From NCBI GenBank assembly GCA_945888325.1, contig CAMDAC010000009.1:1-64000 (forward strand): DNA of 64,000 bases, in the 5' to 3' direction. A program made the position numbers and the translations under genes. The DNA comes from Candidatus Sulfopaludibacter sp. SbA3. GTDB taxonomy: Bacteria > Pseudomonadota > Alphaproteobacteria > Caulobacterales > Hyphomonadaceae. Numbering within the stretch: position 1 is the first letter of the stretch; the number at the start of each line of letters is the position of its first letter. The notes under the pieces were generated by a model. It saw only the letters and a list, made by a program, of their open reading frames with translations. It was not told the origin of the DNA and did no database searches. Shown piece by piece: positions 55,253-63,982 of this stretch.

Positions 55253-55376
55253 GCGGGCCACCTTACTGGGGATTCACGGCTGCTCAACGGCCTTCGCCTG
55301 CGAGGCACAGTCGAGGCGACCGTGCCCCATCGCCGGGCAAAGCACCAGAAAGTGTGCCCGAAAATGTGGCAACACC

Positions 55377-57203
55377 TTAAGGCGCGACCGGAACGAGCGG
55401 CCAGAAGATCGGAATCACGAAGGCGGCCACCACCACGAAGATCCAGTTGAGCGGCGATCCGAACCGCACGAAATCCATGAAGGTGTACCCGCCGGCACGG
55501 TAGACCAGCGTGTTCGTCTGGTAGCCGATGGGCGTCGCGAAGCTCGCGCTGGCAGCGAACATCACCGCCACGACGAACGGCCTTGGATCGATGCCGATGC
55601 CTTCGGCAAGGCCGATGGCAAGCGGCGTGATCAGGATCGCGGCTGCGTTGTTGCTCATCACCTCCGTCACGACGGACGTGAACGCGTAGACGATAACGAG
55701 CAGAACCAGCGGCCCGAAGCCTGACGAAACCATGCCGAGGAAACCAACCACAAGATCAGCCGTCCCGGTCTTCTCCAGCGCGATGCCGAGCGCCAGCATG
55801 CCGAAGATCAGCATCAGGATATCCCACTGGATCGACTGATACGCCTCCTGGTGATCGAGGCATCCGAACGCCACGACCGCCGTGGCGGCGATCAGGGCCA
55901 GACCGGCGATGGGCATCAGCTCGAACGCGGCAAGCCCCATGACGAGCAGCACAGCCCCGACCGCAATCGGCGCCTTGTCCCGGCGGATCGCCCGCTCGGT
56001 GCTTTCCGTCAGGTTGTTGAGCACGCCGTCCTCGAACATCTGGCGCATCCCGCTGGGCGGCCCCTCGATCAGCACCGTGTCGCCGATCTCGAAGCGCAGC
56101 TCGTCAATCTGGCGCGCCATGTTCTCGCCGCGGCGATGGATGGCGAGGACGTAGACACCATAGAGACGCGCAAGACCAAGCCCCGCGAGACGGCGGCCGA
56201 CGAGGCGCGACTGCGGCCCGATCACGCCTTCCATCACTACCGTTTCGGTCGTCTGCACGGGCTCGAACGAGGCTGGCGCATTCGCCTGCGCGCCCAGCGC
56301 CACATTGCCCGCTTCCTTGAGCGTCAGCATCTCGGACACCGGCGAGCGCAACACCATCCGGTCGCCCGCCCGCAACACGATGGCCTTCAGGTCGTTGCGA
56401 AGCGACAGCCCCTCACGGAACACGTCGATGACCGTGAAACCCTTCTCCACCGTGAAGCCCGTCTCTGCGACGGTCTTGCCGATCAGGTCAGAGTTCAGCG
56501 GGATCAGGATCTGCGCCACGAACCGGCGCTCCTTCTGGTCCGGCAACATTGAGGACAGCGACTCACGGTTCGGCAGAAGGAACGGGCCAAGGATCGCCGT
56601 GTAGAGAATGCCCACCCCGGCGAACATCAGCCCTGCCAGCGTGATCTCGAACATGCCGAACGGCGCCATGCCCTGCTGCTGCGCCACGCCGTCCACGATG
56701 ATGTTGGTGGAAGTGCCGATCAGCGTCGTCGTCCCCCCAAAAATCGCCGCGAAGGAAAGAGGGATAAGCAGCTTCGAAGGCGAAATATTGATCGCCCGTG
56801 CGAGACGGATTGCGACCGGGATGAGAATGATCACCACAGGAGTGTTGTTGATAAATGCGGAAAGCAGCACCACGCCGAGCATCAGCGCAATCACTGCCAG
56901 CGTCGGCGAGCCCTTCTGCGCAAGTGTCGCCACCTTTCGCCCGACCCAGTCGATCACACCGGTACGTTCGAGCGCCGCCGAGAGCACGAACATCGCCCCC
57001 ACGGTGATGGGGGCTGCATTCGAGAAGACAGACAGGGTATCGCTGACGGTCAGGATACCCGTCAGCATCAGCGCGCCCATGGCCAGCAAGGCCACCACGT
57101 CCGACGGCACTTTCTCGCGCACGAATCCAAAGAAGACGAGAACGACAAGCACCAGCACAAAGCCGATCTGGAAGGCCGAGCTTTCGAGAATCGGTGCGAG
57201 CAT
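55377..57203 (-). CDS. SLC13/DASS-type anion transporter with two TrkA-C (RCK_C) domains
   Basis: A 608-residue membrane protein. About six transmembrane helices at each end flank a cytoplasmic central part (about 195-400) with two RCK_C modules (LNSDLIGKTVAETGFTVEKG; EGVIGPQSRLVGRRLAGLGL). Transport motifs are FINNTPVVIILIPVA (first half) and VTEVMSNNAAAILITPLAIG (second half), the paired SNT-like motifs of the family. Likely substrates are sulfate, citrate-like dicarboxylates or other anions, Na+-coupled. The start at 57203 is preferred; upstream residues are not membrane-like. Divergent from a methyltransferase gene. Confidence 0.92.
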   Translation of the reverse strand: MLAPILESSAFQIGFVLVLVVLVFFGFVREKVPSDVVALLAMGALMLTGILTVSDTLSVFSNAAPITVGAMFVLSAALERTGVIDWVGRKVATLAQKGSPTLAVIALMLGVVLLSAFINNTPVVIILIPVAIRLARAINISPSKLLIPLSFAAIFGGTTTLIGTSTNIIVDGVAQQQGMAPFGMFEITLAGLMFAGVGILYTAILGPFLLPNRESLSSMLPDQKERRFVAQILIPLNSDLIGKTVAETGFTVEKGFTVIDVFREGLSLRNDLKAIVLRAGDRMVLRSPVSEMLTLKEAGNVALGAQANAPASFEPVQTTETVVMEGVIGPQSRLVGRRLAGLGLARLYGVYVLAIHRRGENMARQIDELRFEIGDTVLIEGPPSGMRQMFEDGVLNNLTESTERAIRRDKAPIAVGAVLLVMGLAAFELMPIAGLALIAATAVVAFGCLDHQEAYQSIQWDILMLIFGMLALGIALEKTGTADLVVGFLGMVSSGFGPLVLLVIVYAFTSVVTEVMSNNAAAILITPLAIGLAEGIGIDPRPFVVAVMFAASASFATPIGYQTNTLVYRAGGYTFMDFVRFGSPLNWIFVVVAAFVIPIFWPLVPVAP

Positions 57204-57313
57204 GAGGAGTCCGGATGCCGTTGAAGCAGCCGCCACAGAACCCCGAACCGCGCCGCAGTGCAACTGGTTCAGACTTCTGCGATATGCGCCTGCGTATACG
57301 CAAAGGAGTCCGG

Positions 57314-58021
57314 ATGCAGCCCCAAGATGAGGAATGTCAGTTGCGCCTCTCCCCTGACCTGCAGCGGATGATGGATTTCGTGCGGGCGAACACTCGTCTG
57401 ATGGACGTACCCGGCCTGTTTCTGCCCCATGCCGGCGTGCCGCGTCCGCTGCGACTTTGGCTGGCCGACGAGATCACGCCGATCTGGACCGCGACCGAAG
57501 CCGGCCTGGAATCAACCGGCATCGATCCCCCCTTCTGGGCTTTCCCCTGGGCGGGCGGTCAGGCCGTCGCCCGGCTCGTGCTGGAAAGGCCCGAGATCAT
57601 TCGCGGCCAACGCGTGCTCGATATCGCTACCGGCAGCGGCATGATTGCCATCGCCGCCGCCAGCGTGGGCGCCGCGCACGTCCTTGCCAACGACATCGAT
57701 CCGCTCTGCGAAGCGGCCCTTGCGCTGAACACGCACGCAAACGAAGTGAATGCCGGATGGCTTGGCGGAAATCTGCTCGACCACGCCCTACCGGACGTGG
57801 ACGTCATCCTCGCCGGCGACATCTTTTACCAGAAACAGATGGCCGATCAGTTTCTCGCCTGGCTCGGCAAAGCGGTTGAGCAAGGCATCAGCGTCTACGC
57901 CGGCGATCCCGGCCGCGCCTATGCGCCGGACGGCACCGCGCCCCTCGCCGAATACGACATCGACACCACCTTCGACCTTGAAGGCGTCGCCTCGCGGCGC
58001 GCGCGCGTCTGGAAACTCTGA
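57314..58021 (+). CDS. Class I SAM-dependent methyltransferase, ETF-beta-lysine-methyltransferase-like
   Basis: A 235-residue methyltransferase. Motif I is VLDIATGSGMIAIAAA. The post-I segment VLANDIDPLCEAALALN binds SAM, and DVILAGDIFYQKQMA carries the (D/N)xx(Y/F)-like loop typical of METTL20-type protein-lysine methyltransferases and PrmA relatives. WAFPWAGGQAVARLVLE before motif I supports that subgroup. It could methylate a lysine of electron-transfer flavoprotein beta. An AAAGGAG ribosome-binding site precedes the start at 57314. Confidence 0.87.
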   Translation: MQPQDEECQLRLSPDLQRMMDFVRANTRLMDVPGLFLPHAGVPRPLRLWLADEITPIWTATEAGLESTGIDPPFWAFPWAGGQAVARLVLERPEIIRGQRVLDIATGSGMIAIAAASVGAAHVLANDIDPLCEAALALNTHANEVNAGWLGGNLLDHALPDVDVILAGDIFYQKQMADQFLAWLGKAVEQGISVYAGDPGRAYAPDGTAPLAEYDIDTTFDLEGVASRRARVWKL

Positions 58022-58047
58022 AGCGCTGCGTTCCGCCGCGCCGCGAC

Positions 58048-58413
58048 TCACTCTTCGTCGACCTCGGCGCCCATGCAGCGGCGCACCAGCGTCCCGCTGG
58101 CCTCTCCGTTGCCGGAAAAATCGACGGTCCATGCGTCCGCGCAAGCGCCGTCCATCACCGCGCGTGTGCAATAGGCATTCGCCTCGTCACAGCTGAAGCC
58201 CTGCGAGACGAGGTCCTGCATGATCTGCGCGGCCGGCATGCCGCCTGCGTAACGCGCCGCAACCGAACGCGAGAAGTCGGTATTGTCGCCGTCGCCGCTG
58301 GTCTTGCCCTTCTCCGAAAGGTCGAGCGCAGGTTTCGCCCCTTCCGTGAGGGCTTCCCCGGCTGCGCAAGCTGCCAGTACCAATGAAAGACAAGCTATCG
58401 CGATCCGTTTCAT
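58048..58413 (-). CDS. Small predicted lipoprotein
   Basis: A 121-residue protein with lipobox MKRIAIACLSLVLAAC (Cys16). The mature part has four further Cys residues (FSCDEANAYCTRAVMDGACAD and RRCMG), probably two disulfides. It ends acidic (AEVDEE). No family is recognised. It converges with the methyltransferase gene, 27 bp away. Confidence 0.75.
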   Translation of the reverse strand: MKRIAIACLSLVLAACAAGEALTEGAKPALDLSEKGKTSGDGDNTDFSRSVAARYAGGMPAAQIMQDLVSQGFSCDEANAYCTRAVMDGACADAWTVDFSGNGEASGTLVRRCMGAEVDEE

Positions 58414-58510
58414 TACAAAGTCCCCTACAGTCAGCGCGGCGACTGTGCTGTGCGCGCTCCCCCGATGTCTACAGCTTATCGCAGGGTGAGATATTCGGTG
58501 GTCGGGTCAT

Positions 58511-58584
58511 TGGAGCGGGTACACGGGATCGAACCGAGATAGCTAGCTTGGAAGGCTAGTGCATTACCATTATGCTATACCCGC
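58511..58584 (-). tRNA. tRNA-Gly (anticodon TCC)
   Basis: A 74-nt tRNA with acceptor GCGGGTA/TACCCGC, anticodon stem CTAGC/GCTAG with loop CTTCCAA, T-loop TTCGATC and encoded CCA. It lies 37 bp after tRNA-Tyr on the same strand and is probably cotranscribed. Confidence 0.97.
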
Positions 58585-58621
58585 CCGGCTGGGCCACGTT
58601 GCGCTGGCGGCGCTGGCGGGG

Positions 58622-58706
58622 TGGTGGAGGGAGCTGGATTCGAACCAGCGTACGCTAGGCGACCAGATTTACAGTCTGGCGGATTTAACCACTCTCCCAT
58701 CCCTCC
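58622..58706 (-). tRNA. tRNA-Tyr (anticodon GTA)
   Basis: An 85-nt class II tRNA with acceptor GGAGGGA/TCCCTCC, anticodon stem CCAGA/TCTGG with loop CTGTAAA, a long variable arm, T-loop TTCGAAT and encoded CCA. The tyrT-glyT order is common in bacteria. Confidence 0.97.
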
Positions 58707-58801
58707 ACGGGACCCGCGCCAACGCCGTTTGACGCCGCCGCGCCAGCGCTTCAAAAGGGCTTTTCCAAACCCCGATCCACGCCGGAAGCGGCCTTATAAG
58801 G

Positions 58802-59626
58802 ATGAACCTCATGGCGCGCAACCATGCAAAACGGCCCGGCAACCGGCCTCCAGGCCCTCCGGGCGCGCGGCCCGGCCCCGCTAATTTCGCCCGTCCCGAG
58901 CGCGAAAAGGAAGGCGGGCCCGTCTGGCTGTGGGGCACACATGCCGTGCTGGCCGCCCTCGCCAACCCAGACCGGCAGTTCCTGCAATTCCTCGCCACAG
59001 AGAACGCGGCGGAGCGCCTGCCCAAGCTGCCGCTCTCCCCGCAGATCATCACCGGCAAGGAACTCGACCAGCGCTTGCCACCTGGCGCCGTGCACCAGGG
59101 TATCGCCATCAAGGCCGAGCCGCTCGAGGCCCTCGCTCTCGAAGACCTGATCGCCGAAGGCGCCACGCGCGTCGCGGTGCTCGACCAGGTCTCCGATCCC
59201 CACAATCTCGGCGCGGTCTTCCGGTCTGCCGCAGCCTTCGGCTTTACCGGCCTCGTCCTGCAGACCCGGCATGCCCCGCCGATCTCGGGCGTCGTCGCGA
59301 AAAGCGCCGCTGGCGCCGTCGAAACCGTCATCGAAGTGCGTACCGTCAATATCGCCCGCGCGCTGGAACAGCTGGGTGAGGCCGGCTTCCACACCGTGGG
59401 CCTCGCCGGCGAGAGCACACGGCCGCTGGACCTGGCGGTGAAAGGCGCGGCGAAAGTCGCCATCGTCCTCGGCGCCGAAGGCTCAGGGCTGCGCCCAGCC
59501 GTTTCAAACGCCTGCGCGGAACTTGCGCGCATCCCCATCGCGGCAGCGATGGAAAGCCTCAACGTGTCAAATGCTGCCGCAATTGCCTTCTATGAGGCGA
59601 GCCGCGGCAGTTTTCCCGCCGCCTGA
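58802..59626 (+). CDS. rlmB: 23S rRNA (guanosine-2'-O-)-methyltransferase, TrmH/SpoU family
   Basis: A 274-residue SPOUT methyltransferase. A basic, Pro-rich leader (1-38) precedes a substrate-binding domain with VWLWGTHAVLAALANP. The SPOUT knot carries DQVSDPHNLGAVFRSAAAFG (motif 1, spread over 134-153), VLGAEGSGLRP (motif 2) and IPIAAAMESLNVSNAAAIAFYE (motif 3). RlmB methylates G2251 in 23S rRNA; TrmH-type tRNA specificity is possible. ATG at 58811 is an alternative start. It is divergent from the two tRNA genes. Confidence 0.93.
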   Translation: MNLMARNHAKRPGNRPPGPPGARPGPANFARPEREKEGGPVWLWGTHAVLAALANPDRQFLQFLATENAAERLPKLPLSPQIITGKELDQRLPPGAVHQGIAIKAEPLEALALEDLIAEGATRVAVLDQVSDPHNLGAVFRSAAAFGFTGLVLQTRHAPPISGVVAKSAAGAVETVIEVRTVNIARALEQLGEAGFHTVGLAGESTRPLDLAVKGAAKVAIVLGAEGSGLRPAVSNACAELARIPIAAAMESLNVSNAAAIAFYEASRGSFPAA

Positions 59627-59666
59627 ACGTCTGCTAGACTGAACGCCATTGCCGGGGAGACCAACC

Positions 59667-60599
59667 ATGCTGCGCATCCTGTCCGTACTGCTAGTTATCG
59701 TGGGTCTTGTCGTTGCCGGATTTGGCGGCGCGGCGTTGCTGGAACGCTATGCGCCGCAGGAAGAACTTGCTGCAGCGTCCGCCCCCGCTGAAGAGGTCAG
59801 CGCCGCCTCGGCCCCAACCGAGGAACCGGCGTTCGAGGTCGCCTCGGCAGAAGCCCCCATCAACGAGGTCGCCCCCCCGCCGGAAGCGAGCGCCAAGAGC
59901 GTTCCCGAAGCCGCCGCCGGAACGCGCGAAGCCGGCGAACCCGCCATTTCGGAAGAAGAATCGCAGTTCAACTTCCAGACCGAAATGGAGCCCTCCCCGA
60001 TGGCTCGCTCCGCTGCGCCGGAGGCGAGCGAGAGCTTCGAAGCGATGCCGGAAATCTCGGCAATGTCCGCCCCCGCCTCCGCAGAGCCTTCGTTTGAAGA
60101 TACGCTGAGAACCGTCCCCGTCGCCCACGAGACACCGCGCTCGGCGGAATACAAGCGCGCCTTCGATGTCACCTTCGCGATCGACGCCACCGGCGACACG
60201 TCCGCCGCCGACGCCCTGCCCGGCCGAGGCGTGATCGAGGAAAGCGAAGCGAAAGTGTCCGAGCGCGTCGAGGTCCGCGTCTCCGGCGCAGCGTTCAACA
60301 TAGTCGCCGCCTCGCCGCCGGTGCAGACACTTTCTCCGATGACGGAGAATACCTGGCGCTGGTCAGTGACCCCTCTGACAGCGGGTGACCATGACCTTGT
60401 GTTCGAAGTCTTCGCCATCGATTCCGACGCGGTCACCCCGCTGCGCACTTTCGAGGACACGGTGACCGTCAAGGTCTCTGGCCTCAACCGCGCGATCGCG
60501 TTTGCCGATCAGGCAAACCCCCTCTTCGTCCTCCTCGGCGGCCTCGGTTCAGCCCTCGCCGGCCTCTTCGCCGCCTTCCGGTTTTTCGGGAACAAGTAG
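59667..60599 (+). CDS. Two-TM protein with acidic Ala/Pro/Glu-rich linker and extracytoplasmic domain
   Basis: A 310-residue protein. TM helix 1 is LSVLLVIVGLVVAGFGGAAL (about 5-24). Residues about 30-165 are low-complexity Ala/Glu/Pro/Ser. A beta-rich domain (about 170-275) has AFDVTFAID, VRVSGAAFNIV and WRWSVTPLTAGDHDLVFEVF written across the fold. A second TM helix, LFVLLGGLGSALAGLFAAF, is followed by only FRFFGNK. The folded part should be periplasmic between the anchors. No enzymatic motif. GGGGAGA precedes the ATG at 59667. Confidence 0.75.
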   Translation: MLRILSVLLVIVGLVVAGFGGAALLERYAPQEELAAASAPAEEVSAASAPTEEPAFEVASAEAPINEVAPPPEASAKSVPEAAAGTREAGEPAISEEESQFNFQTEMEPSPMARSAAPEASESFEAMPEISAMSAPASAEPSFEDTLRTVPVAHETPRSAEYKRAFDVTFAIDATGDTSAADALPGRGVIEESEAKVSERVEVRVSGAAFNIVAASPPVQTLSPMTENTWRWSVTPLTAGDHDLVFEVFAIDSDAVTPLRTFEDTVTVKVSGLNRAIAFADQANPLFVLLGGLGSALAGLFAAFRFFGNK

Positions 60600-60600
60600 A

Positions 60601-61773
60601 TCAATAGCTCTTCGGCAGGCCCAGTACGCGCTCGGCGATGAAGTTCAGGATCATCTCGCGGCTTACCGGCGCGATCCGCGCCAGCATCGCCTCGCGCATC
60701 ATCCGCTCGACATGGTATTCGCGGGCATAACCCATGCCGCCATGCGTCAGCACCGCTGTCTCGCACGCGGTGAAGCCCGCTTCCGTTCCGAGATATTTCG
60801 CGGCGTTCGCTTCGGCGCCGCAATCCTGCCCGGCGTCAAAGAGCGCCGCCGCCTTGTAGGCGAGCAGCTCGGCCGCCGAAAGCTCCGCCCACGAACGGGC
60901 CAGCGGATGCTGGATGCCCTGGTTCTGGCCAATCGGCCGGCCGAACACGACGCGCTCATTGGCATAGCGCGCCGCGCGTTCCAGCGCCGAAAATCCGAGC
61001 CCGACGCTCTCGACCGCAAACAGCACCCGCTCCGGGTTCAGCCCCTGCAGCAGGTACTTGAAGCCCGCGCCTTCTTCTCCGATCAGATGTTCCTTCGGCA
61101 CTTCCAGCCCGTCGATGAACAGCGTGTTGCACTCGACAGCCTTGCGGCCCATTTTCGGGATCGGGTTGGCTTCGATCTTGTTGCGATTGAGATCGGTATA
61201 AAACAGCGACAGGCCGAGGTGCGGCTTGGCACACTGGTCCTTTGGCGTTGTGCGCGCGATAATCAGGATCTTGTCCGCACGCTGAGCACCTGTTGTCCAG
61301 ATCTTGCGGCCGTGGATCACATAGCCGTTGTTGGTGCGCTCTGCCTTCGTCTCAAGGCTCGACGTATCGAGACCCGAGTTCGGCTCAGTCACCGCAAAGC
61401 ACATCTTCTCCTGCCCGGAGATGATCTTCGGAAGGTTCTCGCGCTTCTGTTCCTCGGTGCCGAACTTCTCCAGCGGCTTGGGCCCGAAGATGTTGAGGTG
61501 GATCGCCGACGCGCCGGAATAGCCCGCGCCGGTGCGCGTCACCGTCTGCATCATCAGCGCCGCTTCCGTCAGCCCGAGACCGGACCCGCCATACTCCTCC
61601 GGAAAAGCAATCCCGAGCCAGCCGCCCTTCGCCATCGCCTGGCAGAACTCCTCCGGCCAGTCGCCCGTCTCGTCGGTCTTCAGCCAGTAGGCATCATCGA
61701 AGGGCGCCAGCGTTTTCGCCACCGCATCGCGGATAGCGGCCTGGTCCTCGGTCATCGGCTGGATCACATGCAT
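60601..61773 (-). CDS. Acyl-CoA dehydrogenase
   Basis: A 390-residue flavoprotein. Visible are FPEEYGGSGLGLTEAALMM, CFAVTEPNSGLDTSSLETKA (FAD/substrate loop), GRKIWTTGAQRADKILII and the end THGGMGYAREYHVERMMREA followed by IAPVSREMILNFIAE. It oxidises an acyl-CoA in beta-oxidation or branched-acid breakdown; the substrate is unknown. It converges with the two-TM protein gene almost without spacer. RidA lies upstream in the same direction, about 90 bp away. Confidence 0.93.
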   Translation of the reverse strand: MHVIQPMTEDQAAIRDAVAKTLAPFDDAYWLKTDETGDWPEEFCQAMAKGGWLGIAFPEEYGGSGLGLTEAALMMQTVTRTGAGYSGASAIHLNIFGPKPLEKFGTEEQKRENLPKIISGQEKMCFAVTEPNSGLDTSSLETKAERTNNGYVIHGRKIWTTGAQRADKILIIARTTPKDQCAKPHLGLSLFYTDLNRNKIEANPIPKMGRKAVECNTLFIDGLEVPKEHLIGEEGAGFKYLLQGLNPERVLFAVESVGLGFSALERAARYANERVVFGRPIGQNQGIQHPLARSWAELSAAELLAYKAAALFDAGQDCGAEANAAKYLGTEAGFTACETAVLTHGGMGYAREYHVERMMREAMLARIAPVSREMILNFIAERVLGLPKSY

Positions 61774-61864
61774 GCCCGTAACTCCCTTTGGCGCCGAGAC
61801 TTAAGGCGGCCCTCACCGCTCGTCCAGCGTCAGGGCGTCGCGGCCTGCACTCCCCCGAGGGGCG

Positions 61865-62257
61865 TCACGGCAGAAGCGCGACGGCGTCGATCTCGATCTT
61901 CCACGATGGATCGACGAGCCGGGAGACGAACACGGCGGTCGAGGCGGGCCGATGCTCGCCGAGATGCTTCGCGCGCGCCCGGCGCACGCAGTCGGTGCCA
62001 TCATCGTCTTCTGTCAGGAAGGTGGTCAGCTTTATGATGCTGGACGGCAAGGCGCCCAGCGAGGCGAGGATTGCCGTGATGTTGGCGTAAACCTGGTCCG
62101 CCTGCCCGGCCAGCGTTTCGGGGACTTGCCCGTCCAACGCGACCGGCACCTGCCCGGACAGGAAGACCATGCGCCGGCCCGCCGGCACCTCAACGGCATG
62201 GGTGTATCGACCCAAGGGGGCGGAAACGGAGTCGGGATTGTGAAATACAAGGTCCAT
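61865..62257 (-). CDS. RidA/YjgF-family enamine/imine deaminase
   Basis: A 130-residue RidA-fold protein. It has FLSGQVPVALDGQVPE, ANITAILASLGALPSSIIKLTTFL and the active-site HRPASTAVFVSRLVDPSWKIEIDAVA with Arg and Glu. These trimeric proteins hydrolyse reactive 2-imino acids made by PLP enzymes or flavin oxidases. It is 17 bp after a ThiO-like FAD oxidase gene on the same strand, a producer of imines, so they very likely act together. Confidence 0.93.
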   Translation of the reverse strand: MDLVFHNPDSVSAPLGRYTHAVEVPAGRRMVFLSGQVPVALDGQVPETLAGQADQVYANITAILASLGALPSSIIKLTTFLTEDDDGTDCVRRARAKHLGEHRPASTAVFVSRLVDPSWKIEIDAVALLP

Positions 62258-62274
62258 ATTTTCTCCTCAAAGCA

Positions 62275-63444
62275 TCAGTGGGCGGAGGATAAGGTAACGG
62301 GGCCAGCGAACTGCCTCCGGGGCGAAAAGGCCTCGATCAGATCGCTGCGTTTACCATCAAGAATGAGGTCGGCCAGGAAGCGCGCCGTGACCGGCGCCAG
62401 AAGGATGCCGTTGCGGTAATGCCCTGCCGCCACGAACAGGTCCGGCGTGATCGTCTCGCCGATGAACGGCGCCTGATCCGGCGTCCCCGGTCGCACGCCC
62501 GCCCAGCTTTCCGCCACCGGCGCATCCGCAAGTCCTGGACACAGCCGCACGCCCTCCAGCCGCAGCGCCTCGATGACCTCCGCCTCCGGCGCATCGATCA
62601 CCCGGGCCGGCTCGACCGTTGCCCCGATCACCACCTGCCCGCCGCGCGGCACCAAATACACATGCCCCGCGCGCACCACGCGCCCCGGCGCCCCCTCGGC
62701 CGCCACCACCGAAAGCATCTGACCGCCATGGCAATCGATATCGTCCAGCGCCGTATCCCAGTTCACGAGGCTGAACAGCGCGCCGTGCTCCTCCACCTTG
62801 ACGACCGCCGTCTCCCAGCCCGCCGCCACCAGTACCGCGTCATGCCCCTCAAGCGTGAGTGTCCCGCCCGCCGACTTCAGCGGCGCCGCCCCCTCGACGA
62901 ACGTTACGTTCGGACTCGCCCGCAGCGCTGCCAACAAGGCCGTCACTGTCTGCCGGTTGTGCACCCGGAAATCACTCGGCAGCTCCAGCCCGCTCAGAAC
63001 CGCCGGGTTGATCGCAGGCTCCAGGCGCAGAATGTCCGCCGCTGCGAGCGCCGTGTGAGCCACGCCCGCCGCTGACAACACTGCTGCAATACAGCTCAGC
63101 CGCTCAGCCTCGCCGCCGTCCAGAGCCGCCGCCAGTGAAGGCGTCCGGTCAAACCCCAAATCGACACCCGACCGCGCCGCCAGCTCTCCCGCAAACTCAG
63201 GCCAGAGCGCCGCGCTCGCCAGGCACAGCTCGAACAATCGCGGATGCACGCCGGGCTCCGCGGCCGCCTCGAACGCGGGCGCCAGCATCCCTGCCGCCGC
63301 CCAGCTCGCCCCCCGCCCGGGTGGCCGCACATCAAAGATCGTCACACGCGCGCCGCGCCGCACGGCCAGCTCATACGCTGCCGACAGGCCGATGATGCCT
63401 GCGCCGATGACGGCAATACGAGGACGGGGAGAGAAAAATGCCAT
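62275..63444 (-). CDS. FAD-dependent amino-acid/glycine oxidase, ThiO-like
   Basis: A 389-residue DAO-superfamily flavoenzyme. The Rossmann FAD motif is VIGAGIIGLSAAYELA (12-27), followed by TIFDVRPPGRGASWAAAGMLAP (typical of ThiO/DadA). The C-terminal AESWAGVRPGTPDQAPFIGE and GHYRNGILLAPVTARFLADL close the family pattern of ThiO. ThiO makes iminoglycine for thiazole synthesis, but no thiS/thiG are adjacent, so a broader amine or D-amino-acid oxidase role is possible. The start at 63444 gives the usual short leader. Confidence 0.9.
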   Translation of the reverse strand: MAFFSPRPRIAVIGAGIIGLSAAYELAVRRGARVTIFDVRPPGRGASWAAAGMLAPAFEAAAEPGVHPRLFELCLASAALWPEFAGELAARSGVDLGFDRTPSLAAALDGGEAERLSCIAAVLSAAGVAHTALAAADILRLEPAINPAVLSGLELPSDFRVHNRQTVTALLAALRASPNVTFVEGAAPLKSAGGTLTLEGHDAVLVAAGWETAVVKVEEHGALFSLVNWDTALDDIDCHGGQMLSVVAAEGAPGRVVRAGHVYLVPRGGQVVIGATVEPARVIDAPEAEVIEALRLEGVRLCPGLADAPVAESWAGVRPGTPDQAPFIGETITPDLFVAAGHYRNGILLAPVTARFLADLILDGKRSDLIEAFSPRRQFAGPVTLSSAH

Positions 63445-63508
63445 GTCGGATATGCCTCTGCGCGGGTCTAGGGGCCCGGCGGGCGACATTCAACGGGGTG
63501 CGTCAGCC

Positions 63509-63754
63509 TCAGTTAAGGCCGCGAAATGCGGCCCAGAAAGAATTGAAGGCGTGCGCAAGGTCATTCTGCTGGAAGACAATCTGTTTCAGCCGCTCGCCGC
63601 CGGGGCCCAGAACAGTACGCACCATAAGGTCAAGGTCGAACGCATCACCCCGAAAACCGGATTCATGCATGCTGACAAAGGAATCAATCGCTGCCGACAG
63701 GCGGACATCCTCGTCCTCGCTGCTCAGTTCGACATCCAGAACGAAGTCCGTCAT
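63509..63754 (-). CDS. Small acidic hypothetical protein behind a CtrA box
   Basis: An 81-residue acidic protein starting MTDFVLDVELSSEDEDVRLSA, with a GGAG about 8 nt before ATG. Two predicted helices (SAAIDSFVSMHESG; HAFNSFWAAFRG) flank a strand region (VRTVLGPGGERLKQIVF). No signal peptide, no recognised family. A full-consensus CtrA site lies 17 bp upstream, so it is probably expressed in a cell-cycle-dependent way. Start and coding quality are good. Confidence 0.7.
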   Translation of the reverse strand: MTDFVLDVELSSEDEDVRLSAAIDSFVSMHESGFRGDAFDLDLMVRTVLGPGGERLKQIVFQQNDLAHAFNSFWAAFRGLN

Positions 63755-63770
63755 CGCGCCACTCCACCAG

Positions 63771-63786
63771 TTAACAACAAGTTAAC
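63771..63786. promoter_or_regulatory. CtrA-binding box (TTAA-N7-TTAAC)
   Basis: TTAA at 63771-63774, seven bases, then TTAAC at 63782-63786, an exact match to the CtrA consensus of alphaproteobacteria. It lies 17 bp upstream of the 81-residue minus-strand gene and about 200 bp from the plus-strand start at the window edge. Its closeness to the minus-strand start fits a promoter role there. Confidence 0.65.
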
Positions 63787-63982
63787 AGACAATCCGCCCA
63801 AACAGAAACGTTTTCGCAGCTGCAACATATTTTTGCGACTGTGGCTCGCCTGCCAGGCGAGCCGATGATGCAAGAACCGGGCTAGTCTTCCAGCAACCAA
63901 GTCACAACGGTCGCAGCTGCGATTAGTTCCTATTTGCAAGCAAGTGTGATTGGGATGATATAAAGCTAACAAGGATCCTCTC

